Assembly (NCBI GenBank): GCA_905116865.2
Contig: CAJHNH020006645.1
Span: forward strand, 248,001-312,000
Direction of reading: 5' to 3'
DNA: 64,000 nucleotides
Source of the DNA: Candidula unifasciata
Taxonomy: Eukaryota > Mollusca > Gastropoda > Stylommatophora > Geomitridae
The notes under the pieces are model-generated. The model did not search any database and was not told the DNA's origin. It was given only the letters and a program-made list of their open reading frames with translations. Both the position numbers and the translations under genes were made by a program. Below, piece after piece: positions 22,581 to 31,287 of this stretch (position 1 is the first letter of the stretch; each line of letters opens with the position of its first letter).

Positions 22581-25500
22581 GAAACGATAAAAATTGTTGG
22601 AAAATCCGTACACTTTTGTTATTTAATTTATTCAGGACACTAATAAATGTTGGAAAATCCGTACACTTTTGTTATTTCATTTATTCAGGACACTAATAAA
22701 TGTTGGAAAATCCGTACACTTTTGTTATTTCATTTATTCAGGACACTAATAAATGTTAACAACATTCATTGGCCTAAATTGGGTAATTTTAAAACAAATC
22801 TATAAAGATATGTGTAAAGCAAACACAAATTGAAGCATTAAATGGAATACATTTCCTAGGGTCTGAAATATATATCGGGAAACTCATGCTGTGACCCCTC
22901 TCACCGAGTCTTGCAGGAAAAGTTGTCATTAACTTAAAAAAAATCCTTTGATTTACATTAAAATTATCTGGAATTATATTTTTAGCTAATATATTATCAT
23001 GACCTAAAAGCTTGCACAGGTTCCCGAAACAGTTATAGAAACCAACCCAACGCAAAGTAAAAACCTAAAATCCTTTGTGCCGAAGGCAAGCATCAAGCCC
23101 TGGCTTTCCAAATTAATTATATACAACTGAAGTTTCAGTTAAAAACTGTGTAGGCAAAAACTGATTGTTGTAGATATGAGCTACTTGTACATATAGACTG
23201 TTTTGTTTTGCACAGTGTTGTAATTTGGTCACATCAAATGTTATGGTTGAACACACACTAGTCATATTCTAGGATTGTCTGTTATCTTCTAATGTTAATG
23301 AAAATCAATGTACAGTATGTTTGTTGTTTAGTAGTGCACGCCGTAACTGATTTCTCACATTTAGTAACATGTTATTTGTCAGACCGGTACTTAACATTAA
23401 AATTAAAACAAAGAACATCTAAGAACTTATGCTGATAATGATTTATGTTAAGAATAGTTATCCACTATCGAGTTATAGGTTGATTCTGTATTTTTTTGAA
23501 GCAACTTAAGCTTTTTATTGTAAATTGAAGAGTCTTCAGTTTCATTTCCTTGCCTAATGTAGAGACCATTCACTGACTTCCTTTGTTTATGTATCCTTTT
23601 TGTGGGTGTGTCCTAGAATCTTCTGTTTGTTTACTAGGAATGTAAGAGGCTTGGGTTGAGCTACAAATGTAGAATTAGTCAGTCTGGGGTGGGGGTAAGG
23701 TATTTCAGTTTACCGCCTGCATATTTTATTAGATCAGTTGATGTTTCATCAGTTTATGGAATTAGGAGTAAAATTAACTACTGCATTATTGGTCTTTTAT
23801 TCTTCTTTCTTTGTTTTTCAAATCAGTACCATCTGTGGTGTAAGTTTTTAGTTTTGTCATTATACCTTTTTATTCTCTTGTTTCAATTTCAAAAAGTGCA
23901 CTTTACCAATTTTAATTTGTCCCCTTATTTCTTCCACTTAATGGCTGTTTAATATGACTAAATTGTGATGTACATTGGCATCTGCTGCATGATAGGCAGT
24001 GTCTTTTTGTGGGGTTTTTGGTGTTTAAATATTGAAACTGAATAATTCCTCAAGAATGAATAGCATAATTGGTTTTATATATATATTTAAAAAATATGTA
24101 TTTTATCTTCTTCAAATGTAATGTTAACTACAGGTATCTGTTTTGTTCTGTAGTATCCCTACCCTATTATTGGATGTTAAAAAATGTGATGCATGTTGTA
24201 AACATTGTTCCCTAAATTCATTTGGTTTTTGTTTTTTTTTCTTTCCTTGATATCTTGTCATCTGCGCCACATTGAAACCCCTGTCAATATGACGAGAAGT
24301 CCCTTAAAGTACAAGAGGTTCAGAAAGCTGGGGAAGAGATGGTAAAATCATTTGAGGCTAAAGTAGAGCAGAAACTGTCACAAAAGATGGAAACTTATGA
24401 AGTAAATCGCCAGAATCAGTTCAAGGGTATGCTATCCAAATTGCAAGAACATGTAAGTGCTTCTCATCACTTTATAAACATTTAACTTGGTGCAGACTAA
24501 CGTGGTACTAACATTATGCATGAGGACAGTAAAAGTCTTTGGTAGCACTGGCTTCTAGTTTAGTTGATGGTGGAAGTATTTGGATTTGTTAATTTATTCC
24601 CAGTTTTTTTTCAGTTCTGTGATTTATGTCTGGTCTGCTTATTGCCTAAACTATTTTCTGTGAATGGCTATATGACCAGCACTACTTTAGGCTTACTTCA
24701 TAACTTTCCTTATTAATCCAAACTAATGACTAACCCAGTTTGTGAAGAAGAAAACTCAACAAAAACAAAACCAAAGACAACATTTAAAGCCAGCTTATGG
24801 GTGGATGCCTGTGTGGGGGATATGGTGGGGCTCTCTGTGAACACACTGTATACTGAAGATTCTTTAGTAGTTGAAATTGTTAAAGGTAACTTATTGGCTA
24901 CTGGCCTAATTAAATGGAATAGTTTGAAAAGGTACCAACAGTTTTTATGCATAGTCATAAACAGACTTGATGGAATGACATAAAAATCCATGGATCCTAG
25001 AGTGAGGGAAAAGCTGCTGGTTGAGGTGGTATCCCAGTAGAATTAATGCACATATTTTTTAATCAGTCTAGGCAACAGGGGGTGGGGGGACTGCAAACTG
25101 GAAATAATTTGTGAATAGTAAAGCAGCCAAAGAAATGTGACCCGCAGGAGTCTGGAAAATAAGTGCTACACTAGCTAATAAAGGTTCACAAGGAAGTAAT
25201 CAGCAAGCTCATTCTTGTGATGTCCAAGAAGTGCCAATAAGCACCAAGGATGAACAAAGTTTCTAACCAAACAGATCCTGCAAGGAACAGAAAAATGCAT
25301 TGGATCACAATATAAATTTGATTTTGTGAGCCACATTCTTCTTCTTCTTCTTCGCGTTCACCAGCTATAAACTCTGGTGAAAAGTTCTGGTTGTTCGACT
25401 CATTGAAAGGGAGTCTCTTTAGAAACATAAGAGATGATGGGGTCCTACAAATATTAATAGAGGCTAAATATGTATGAGGAGATGAAATGCAGCTACCCTT

Positions 25501-28500
25501 GAATTCACTGGAAATAAGAATGGGAATGTCCCAGCCTTGTCTTTTTTTTTTTTTTTTTTTTTCACCTTTTATTTTTGCTTCCTGTAGACTGAATTGCCAA
25601 GAAACAGCTATCATTGCCTATCCTTGCTACCTGCACAGTAAAACCTCATTAATACAAATTCCAGAAAGGCTGAAGAATCATGAGTTTGTTAACAAATAAT
25701 GCAAAACAGGGACTTAAAATTAGTGGATCCCGGCTGGGATCTACATTTTGTTTGTGTTAGTCGAGTGATCTTCTTTTGCCCTTTCATGTTTATGAAGTTT
25801 TACTGTATTTAATTTATATTTGCTTGATGTCAGAGTGTAGTATTATGTTGAAGGCAGTAAATTATAAATGTTGTATCTGCATGTTATTTATAGTGTGCTC
25901 AGTTCTTGTTGTGTACTACAGTGGTTCCACTTTAGAAATGTACTTATTAATGGCTATTTTTTTTCTTCTTTCCAAGTTTGCTCATGAATTCTTTGCAACA
26001 ATTGTAGAAAATTGTTTATTGAAAGCTTTGTTGGCTCATTTTGTGTTGCGCACCGCTTGAAAAAAATCTTTGTATATTTGTCTTTCTATTTCTAACATTC
26101 CCTGTGGACCTAACTTTGTAGTAATGTATCAGGGATATCTTGTTGTTCATTCATCACAAGAGATGGGAGACCAGTCCTTTCATCTAGTTGTGACTGGATT
26201 AGGTTTTGCGAGTGCGCAGTTGTCTAAGGCCAATTCCAGCAATGAAAGTTCTTGAGCATTGTGGACTGGGAATTGAAGCCGCATCTCTCTGGTGATTTGC
26301 TTCAGTGTCTTTCCTAGCTTGTCTTTTCTGAATTGCTGCTGCAGTTCTAGCAACTTCATGAGCCACAGCTCTTCGATAAAGAGAGGAGCGCCAGTATAAG
26401 CGGTGACATGCAGCGACTTCTCATGTTTTTGAATCACTTCGAGAAGTCTTTCAGTGAGGTCTTGAGGTTGTCCTTGAAATTTTTCTTCTGTCCACCTTGA
26501 GAGCGTTTACCTTTTAGTAACACACTGTAGAAAGTTCTTTTTGGCAGTCTGTGGTCAGGCATGCAGACCTGCCCAGCAAAATTGTGATATAGAGGCACGA
26601 AGCACACATGGTGGTACGTCTGGACTTAAAACACATGTGCAGTTGCATCTGAACTAAACCACATGTGCAGTTGCATCTGGACGAAAACACATGATTAGTA
26701 CATCTTGACTAAACCACATGTGCAGTTGCATCTGGATGAAACCACATGTGCAGTTGCATCTGGATGAAACCACGTGTGCAGTTGCATCTGGACTAAACCA
26801 CATGTGCAGTTGCATCTGGACTAAACCACATGTGCAGTTGCATCTGGACGAAACCACACAATTAGTTGCATCTAGACTAAACCACATGATTATTTGCATT
26901 TCGATGAAACCACATGATTAGTTGCATCTGGACGAAACCACATGATTAGTTCATCTGGACGAAACCACATCATTAGTTGCATCTGGACTAAACCACATGA
27001 TTAGTTGCATCTGGACTAAACCACATGATTAGTTGCATCTGGACTAAACCACATGTGCAGTTCAATCTGGACGAAACCACACGATTAGTTGCATCTAGAC
27101 TAAACCACATATGCAGTTGCATCTAGACTAAACCACATATGCAGTTGCATCTAGACTAAACCACATATGCAGTTGCATCTAGACTAAACCACATATGCAG
27201 TTGCATCTAGACTAAACCACATATGCAGTTGCATCTAGACTAAACCACATGTGCAGTTCAATCTGGACGAAACCACACGATTAGTTGCATCTAGACTAAA
27301 CCACATATGCAGTTGCATCTAGACGAAACCACATGATTATTTGCATCTGGATGAAACCACATGATTAGTTGCATCTGGACTAAACCACATGTGCAGTTGC
27401 ATCTGGACGAAACCACATAATTAGTTGCATCTAGACTAAACCACACAATTAGTTGCATCTAGACTAAACCACATGATTATTTGCATCTGGACGAAACCAC
27501 ATGATTAGTTGCATCTAGACGAAACCACATGATTATTTGCATCTGGATGAAACCACATGATTAGTTGCATCTGGACGAAACCACAGGATTAGTTGCATCT
27601 GGACGAAACCACATGATTAGTTGCATCTAGACGAAACCACATGATTAGTTGCATCTGGACGAAACCACACGATTAGTTGCATCTAGACTAAACCACATGT
27701 GCAGTTGCATCTAGACGAAACCACACAATTAGTTGCATCTAGACTAAACCACACAATTAGTTGCATCTGGACGAAACCACATGATTAGTTGCATCTAGAC
27801 GAAACCACATGATTATTTGCATCTGGATGAAACCACATGATTAGTTGCATCTGGACGAAACCACAGGATTAGTTGCATCTGGACGAAACCACATGATTAG
27901 TTGCATCTAGACGAAACCACATGATTAGTTGCATCTGGACGAAACCACACGATTAGTTACATCTAGACTAAACCACATGTGCAGTTGCATCTAGACGAAA
28001 CCACATGATTATTTGCATCTGGATGAAACCACATGATTAGTTGCATCTGGACAAAACCACAGGATTTGTTGCATCTGGACAAAACCACAGGATTAGTTTC
28101 ATCTGGACTAAACCACATGTGGAATTGCATCAAGACTTGGACTCATACTGGTCAATACCTATCTACACTTCTCTGCAGTCATCGAGTAAACAGTTTAGCT
28201 GGAAGCCGGATCTGTTTAGACAGGATGAACATCTCCTGAGAGGCGAGGAACCAACAGTGCATCACTCTGAAACAAGACCAAAGTTCAGCATTGGACCAAT
28301 AACCAGGACTTTCGGCTAGATAGAGTTCACAGCTGGGGAATGCAAAGAAGAGTGTTTCAGCAATGGTTCGTGTATTTTGACCCAGCAAAACAGTAAATGC
28401 AGTTTCATAGCAAAAACTGCTGTTGATTTGTGAAGTTTCAGGCCATGGCATGAGGTAGCTAGCTACCTTCCCTACTACCTTTACTTACCAGAAAATTGCC

Positions 28501-31287
28501 TGTATCCATGTCTAGGGGGCTGGATTGACCTCTTCATCGTGTGCTGTGCCGGTAAGCATAGACTCATGTTCCTCCATCTCACACAATCACCAGAACCACC
28601 ATCAGTTCAGTGTTGTTTCTCCTCTCTCTCTCCCCATCTGGCCAAGCTATCCGGGTATTTATCTCTTTGACTCGCTCTCTTTCCATCAATCTTGCCAGTT
28701 GCCCAGAGTTCCAGAGTCCATTCCTTCTCATGACATGTCTAGGGGGAGAAAAAAAAAACATTTGCCTGTCTACGTCCAGTTCTAAAAAGTGTATGACTTT
28801 CATCTAAATACAAAGCTTTAGTGGTCTAAGAAAATGCACAGTGCAGAAGTCTAAAAATGTGTAAGATATATCATAGCTGAAAGCTGGTGTAAAACAGCAT
28901 GTTTCTTTTAAAAACATTGTCTTGATCAATCACTAAGGAAAAATGCTTTGTTTTTCAGGCGAGTCACATCAATGAAGTGTGTCAGGCCAGTGAAAATAGA
29001 GGACAGTCAACAGATGAACTGCAGGAACAGCTTGTTCAGAAGATGGAGAATGCCCTGAGAAACCGAGAAGAGCAACTGAAAGGTTTGCAGGACAGACTGG
29101 CTGAACATGTAAGTAGTGGTTGGCACATTTTGTGGTTTAGTTTAGCTGCCACTGTACACCTTATGGCCCCACACAGCAGATTTCGGCAAATTCTTACCTA
29201 GTCGCCTTTTACAACAATCCTGTTCACTGGGTGGGTTCCAGGTCCCTATTATAGGGAAAATAAGAATAGACCCAGTGTCTACCCAAAAAGCATGTCGTGA
29301 GAGTCAACTAATTGGGAGCTTCCTTTGAAGTCAGGGTGCATCTGCCTGAGAGGCAAGGAACCAGCAGTCTGCATACAAATGAGTCACATCTGTAAAATGA
29401 ATGCACACGCAACACTCAGGTTCTGGAACAGGACTGTAGTCCAGAAGTGGATGAACAACCTGAACTTTCTGCCGCAGTTCACAGCTGGTGTTAAGGGGGC
29501 AGTGGGCCTATTCTTTTTCCACCAGACTAGTTCTGGAGCCCATGTAGAGAGAAAGTACAAGGGAAAGTCGATAAACAAGTCACAAATGGTTTAAAAAGAG
29601 AACTAAAGGCGATAATTTAAAAACCGGTAATTTTTTACATTTACACTGTCCCTTTATTTTCGTTAACCTAATTTCCACCAACATTGGTACACCTGTCCCA
29701 TCATTTTATCAGTCCTTCCAAATCCTGCTGCGTAGACTTGCGTGTTTTGTTTTCTAAACCACATTTTCACTTCACATTCAACTTCTGCATTTGTATATTT
29801 CCCGCCTTGTCGCGCTGTGAAGTGGATGTTCCAGAAGTTCCCACCCTAAATGGTTAATTTTCTCCTGAACTTAACCGAGCTGTATGTATGTAGTCTGGCA
29901 TAGTCGTGAAGGAGCAGTACACTTCTAGTCAGAAGTCCTGGACATTTTCTTCAAATTGCATCATGAAGCATCGATAGAACTTCTTTAAGGTATGAATTTC
30001 CAAAACAGCATAACAACACAAGTTGAAGAATTATGTTTCCATTGCATTAAAGCACGCTTTGATTCGGGCTGGTAGTGATGCACCCATGATTCGTCCCCAG
30101 TAATAATCCTGTTCAGCAAGTCTTTTCCTTCATCTGCGTAACGACAGTGATGCTGCAAGGGACAGGCCTAATCAGCTCATCTTTTGTTCGTCCATCAATT
30201 GTCTGGTACCCAACTTGAGCACACTTTCTTAAATTTCAATCGATCATGCATTATATTGTGTGCCGAACCGCGTGAGCACTCTATTGCAGCTGCTACAGTC
30301 AACCGTTACTCACCTGTCACCTTTAATCATCTCCTCCACCCGCTGCACAGATGTGTCTGATGCAATCTCAACAAGACGACCAGCTCGCAGTCCGATGAAA
30401 CGGGGCATCAACAATTTTAAAGCGTCCTTGTGAAATCAGCTGTGCACCATTTTTCTAGGTTTTCTAGGATGAACATTTGTCAGTATAAACTGGAAGCACA
30501 TTTCCTCATGAATGTCCTTTGCAGGCAGCTTTTTTGCCCCTCCCCCTCCCCATCACCACCACGCACAACAGCATGTTGTTCTTTGAGGAGTCGCCATTAT
30601 GTTTTTGTGTTGCGAATGTGCATGCAACACCTAGCGCCAACTAATGAAAGGAGACACAAAGTTCGATGTTGCTTTCGCCTAATGACAAATCCAAGCTAAT
30701 CCGTCGTGATCTCCCTAAACATACTGTGTCCTTTAGCTGTTCCTTGTTTCTTTTCTCTGGCCTTGGTGGAAGTAACAATTCAAGGTTCCATCTATCTAAC
30801 CAAGTTTATTTAGTTCTTATTAACTCCTTGGGAGGCAGTAGCTTGTTTGGCTGTTGTAAACTGTTCTAATTAACTCAGTCTGATGTTAAGAAAGTTCTTA
30901 GAAAGTAAAGGTGTCTGGCATGAAATTTTAAAAAAAAAAGGTACACATGCAAAAGTGTCTCCTTTATGCCTCATGTTGTGGTAAGGGGAGCCCTTAGCAT
31001 TAAATATATTAACTAATGTCAACAGGTGCAAACACAGCTGATAGCATTAACTAGGTGTCTCATAAATAAACACATCCCTGTAAAAATTAAGGGTGAGTGG
31101 CATTCTTTAGGAATTGAACTCTATCGGAAGTGCCAGGTGCGAAAGGGTTAACATACTTTTTTTTTTTTTTTTAATGTGTTGATCTGTAATTAAATTTCTG
31201 AATTTTGTTTGTATATTGCAGGAAAACCGCATCAAGGAAGTTCAGAGAAAGAAACACATTTCGGAGTCTGGGGACAATACTGTCTAG
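9966..31287 (+). CDS. STMN: stathmin with expanded tubulin-binding repeats
   Basis: Stathmins are soluble helical proteins that sequester alpha/beta-tubulin dimers and promote microtubule disassembly. Coding exons are 10018-10027, 18403-18572, 21833-22024, 24297-24452, 28959-29108 and 31222-31287. All have AG/GT borders (one donor is GTGAGA) and together give 247 residues, stop TAG. Residues 1-45 form the N-terminal capping region, with GGISFDVILKP matching the stathmin beta-hairpin. Two Ser-Pro sites follow (Ser29, Ser34), the second matching the Ser38 region of human stathmin. Then come KLKRAEERRS and a long charged helix. Human stathmin-1 has 149 residues and two tubulin-binding repeats. 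Here exons 4 and 5 (52 and 50 codons) insert two more repeat-like blocks before the usual C-terminal end. The ATG at 10018 is chosen because it is the only one joining in frame, and stops lie upstream. The transcript start is unresolved, since 9966 is a splice acceptor. Confidence 0.95.
10028..11192. other. stathmin intron 1, left part; nothing recognised
   Basis: AT-rich intron without a clear repeat or coding signal. Confidence 0.4.
11226..12647 (-). mobile_element. piggyBac remnant, internally deleted
   Basis: Minus-strand frames give two piggyBac hallmarks. Near 12000-11915 is the C-terminal cysteine-rich end, read as CRECQVPLCTQ, then a stop, then CYELYH. Near 12475-12165 is an acidic, serine-rich N-terminal stretch starting MAPNSQKNCSGHTYH. 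The whole catalytic DDE core between them is missing. Termini fit the family: ttaa at 11222-11225 followed by CCCTTGCA, and the reverse complement ending ...gcaaggg near 12647. The right TTAA is degraded. A hAT MITE sits inside it. Confidence 0.65.
11660..11766. mobile_element. 107-bp hAT MITE with perfect 8-bp TSD
   Basis: The element starts CAGTGATTCCGAAACTGTG and ends ...TTACACTG, the usual CAGTG/CACTG hAT ends. It is flanked by identical 8-bp duplications GTATAGAC at 11652-11659 and 11767-11774. It carries no coding capacity and interrupts the piggyBac remnant, so it inserted later. Confidence 0.85.
12650..14035. other. stathmin intron 1, no gene seen
   Basis: AT-rich; nothing recognised with confidence. 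Confidence 0.3.
14037..15760 (-). mobile_element. RTE-like LINE remnant (family A), RT and C-terminal part
   Basis: Minus-strand fragments in several frames follow the order of a LINE reverse transcriptase. A KEGKAAGPDGI-like block lies near 15460. RQRCLLSPLLILLAIDWI lies near 14940. The YADD region is damaged to LDADD near 14820. LGLKINKGKTKIM follows near 14720. MYGAETWRTTKEITNKLQ and the C-terminal [17 protein letters not shown] lie near 14464-14250. The end PLGSRKAKKR is near 14040. Frameshifts and stops show it is dead. A G17 run (15313-15329) interrupts it. Related copies are at 40670-41455 and 60600-60915. Confidence 0.85.
15765..17160. other. intron DNA with repeat D fragments, no gene seen
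   Basis: The stretch ending near 16440 (gaacaaccacgactttcc ... gtttacagccggtgaa) matches the tail of dispersed repeat D. The remainder is not recognised. An open stretch at 16132-16335 has no recognisable domain. Confidence 0.4.
17165..18015 (+). mobile_element. LINE remnant (family B), RT palm to C-terminus
   Basis: Plus-strand fragments read FADDTVLLSN (the YADD-type active site), a degenerate connection region, RIPWTK, LKYFGHIKHHDSW, PGRRGR and the tail RQTVIRATFYLGPAT, in that order. These are C-terminal landmarks of LINE ORF2 proteins. Many stops and frameshifts. A related degenerate copy is at about 40080-40420. Confidence 0.75.
18403..18572 (+). CDS. STMN: stathmin exon 2: capping hairpin and start of long helix
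   Basis: Acceptor ttatgttacag, donor gtaagt. Encodes residues 4-60, including SFDVILKP, the two Ser-Pro motifs and KLKRAEERRS. It ends on a codon boundary (phase 0), so everything downstream can be added or skipped in whole codons. Confidence 0.93.
18790..19383 (-). mobile_element. LINE remnant with RNase H domain
   Basis: Minus-strand frame reads VLQWISTNCGVPGNETDEL, the end of a LINE RNase H domain (usual form 'QWIPAHCGVPGNE.AD.LAK'). Further on, in a shifted frame, comes TPEHVLQDCP, the C-terminal zinc-knuckle-like region of I/Jockey-type LINEs. It is frameshifted and dead. The Merlin element inserted immediately to its right, possibly into the same LINE. Confidence 0.75.
19624..19662 (+). 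repeat. telomere-like TTAGGG words inside Merlin
   Basis: Repeated gggttagggtta words in the left arm of the transposon, just beyond the transposase stop. Matches the position of the run at 4013-4070 in the related MITE. Confidence 0.7.
19659..20530 (-). pseudogene. Merlin transposase (IS1595/ISXO2-like), one frameshift
   Basis: DDE transposase that would cut and move the element by its terminal repeats. The long open part (19659 to about 20465) has a zinc-ribbon half (WRCHRC), the block SVRMGSFFAKS, then catalytic residues in VVEVDESYF, IVTDAWRGY and HTQTIEGLW. This is the Asp-Asp-Glu order of Merlin transposases; the final HSHKHTQTIE block is diagnostic. The long frame has no ATG at its head. 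The expected N-terminus (MSDKYAWLRWLAEHSLIRN, ATG at 20530, with the first CSSC knuckle) is in another frame that stops near 20450. One small indel there therefore breaks an otherwise complete gene. It could also be a sequencing error. Confidence 0.88.
20825..20844 (+). repeat. G20 homopolymer
   Basis: Twenty consecutive G shortly after the Merlin right end. Confidence 0.95.
20975..21315 (-). mobile_element. LINE C-terminal remnant (another RTE-like lineage)
   Basis: Minus strand reads MRANRLIWLGHIKRMSDDRE then VKTVYTREMNG, DLQTVLPTG and GKRRPNREMN. The 'LxWLGHIxRMxDxR' block is a standard LINE C-terminal landmark. Only the 3' end is left. Confidence 0.7.
21546..21800 (+). mobile_element. 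SINE family A copy
   Basis: The head is tRNA-like (gtagcagctagatgctcgcc ... ggtttaaattcaca, degenerate A and B boxes). The body contains 'accctggctcccag', 'gggtaccag' and 'gtgtgatgttgaccacat'. The same layout recurs at 42742, 47915, 50560 and 58594. It lies directly before stathmin exon 3. Confidence 0.75.
21833..22024 (+). CDS. STMN: stathmin exon 3: first tubulin-binding repeat block
   Basis: 192 bases, 64 codons (residues 61-124), phase 0 at both ends. The block EEFSKKTQEKLRRSMEIRRE and the downstream ALQERLREH align with the human FSKMAEEKL...LERLREK segment. The donor is gtgaga. Confidence 0.93.
22282..22380. repeat. (TG)n(TA)n microsatellite
   Basis: (TG)7 followed by about 38 TA units, then a short (CA)n, in stathmin intron 3. 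Confidence 0.97.
22548..22579 (+). repeat. G32 homopolymer
   Basis: Thirty-two consecutive G within stathmin intron 3. Confidence 0.95.
22590..22756 (+). repeat. three tandem 53-bp units
   Basis: Three copies of a 53-base unit containing ttggaaaatccgtacac and ttattcaggacactaa, spaced exactly 53 bases apart (ggacac at 22635, 22688 and 22741), starting right after the G32 run. Confidence 0.9.
22760..24296. other. stathmin intron 3, right part; nothing recognised
   Basis: AT-rich intron ending in the T-rich tract and acceptor of exon 4. Confidence 0.4.
24297..24452 (+). CDS. STMN: stathmin exon 4: additional repeat block
   Basis: 156 bases, 52 codons (residues 125-176), phase 0 at both ends. 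The acceptor gacgag is the first AG after a long T-rich tract (about 50 AG-free bases), and the donor is gtaagt. It repeats the pattern 'EKL/KVEQKL...KMETYEVNRQNQ...LQEH'. This block has no counterpart in two-repeat vertebrate stathmin-1. Confidence 0.88.
24453..26170. other. stathmin intron 4, left part
   Basis: No gene. A truncated minus-orientation copy of repeat D lies at about 25335-25440 ((CTT)n then cgttcaccagctataaactc). A T20 run lies near 25540. A pogo/Tc1-like terminus (cagtaaaacctcattaata) is at 25637, without a recognisable partner. Confidence 0.4.
26180..26605 (-). mobile_element. LINE C-terminal remnant (CR1/RTE-like)
   Basis: Minus-strand frames read MPDHRLPKRTFYSVL, GKRSQGGQKKNFKDNLKTSL and, after a frameshift, further C-terminal sequence. 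The 'MPDxRLPKxxxYxxLxxGKRSxGGQKKRxKDxLK' arrangement is a well-known LINE C-terminal block. It is truncated and directly abuts the 28-bp minisatellite. Confidence 0.75.
26628..28137 (+). repeat. 28-bp minisatellite array, about 53 copies
   Basis: Units of 28 bases on the theme 'catctggacgaaaccaca' plus 'tgattagttg', with alternative cores (tgtgcagttg, cgattagttg, tgattatttg) and g/a variants (ctggac/ctagac). The block around 27500-27700 recurs nearly unchanged 280 bases later (27780-27980), a ten-unit higher-order repeat. Lies in stathmin intron 4, 820 bases before exon 5. Confidence 0.95.
28138..28958. other. stathmin intron 4, right part
   Basis: Contains a diverged repeat D fragment (ctgagaggcgaggaacca at 28237). 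Nothing else recognised. Confidence 0.4.
28959..29108 (+). CDS. STMN: stathmin exon 5: additional repeat block
   Basis: 150 bases, 50 codons (residues 177-226), phase 0 at both ends; acceptor tttttcag, donor gtaagt. It repeats the pattern 'HINEV...ELQEQLVQKMENALRNREEQ...LQDRLAEH'. HINEV at its start mirrors RIKEV at the start of the last exon, as expected if the repeat unit was duplicated with the exon. Confidence 0.92.
29215..29480 (+). repeat. dispersed repeat D copy
   Basis: Shares the ordered words 'gggtgggttccaggtcc', 'agaatagacccagtg', 'gcatgtcgtgagagtc', 'gcctgagaggcaaggaacca', 'gtctgcatacaaat', 'gcaacactcaggttctgg' and 'cagttcacagctggtg' with copies at 35335, 55085 and 57685, and in reverse at 41600, 43085, 48895 and 55743. 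Several copies end in (GAA)n, suggesting a retroposed element with a purine-rich 3' tail. The family is not known to me. Confidence 0.8.
29600..30670 (-). mobile_element. mariner remnant, degenerate transposase
   Basis: Minus-strand fragments, in broken frames, follow a mariner transposase: VEEMIKGDR, TRFGTQYNA, VLKLGTRQLMDEQK, then around 30110-30060 the catalytic region that in intact mariners reads 'TGDESWVHHYQPESK'. Here it is split by frameshifts (the nucleotide sequence still spells ggggacgaatcatgggtgc). The C-terminal RTDKMMGQVYQCWW lies near 29690. Numerous stops show a long-dead copy. It lies in stathmin intron 5. Confidence 0.75.
30680..31221. other. stathmin intron 5, right part; nothing recognised
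   Basis: AT-rich, with a T16 run near 31150 before the last exon. Confidence 0.4.
31222..31287 (+). CDS. STMN: stathmin exon 6: C-terminal end
   Basis: Acceptor tatattgcag; 21 codons plus TAG. ENRIKEVQRKKHISESGD aligns with the C-terminal end of human stathmin (KHIEEVRKNKESKD). Confidence 0.92.
   Translation, partial: ENRIKEVQRKKHISESGDNTV

Noticed and set aside
25186..25614. 142-codon minus-strand open frame
   Set aside because: Contains poly-K from a T20 run and poly-E from the (CTT)n tail of repeat D; low-complexity artefact.
26628..28137. Possible CRISPR-like array (regular ~28-bp repeats)
   Set aside because: Units are contiguous with no unique spacers, and the genome is eukaryotic.
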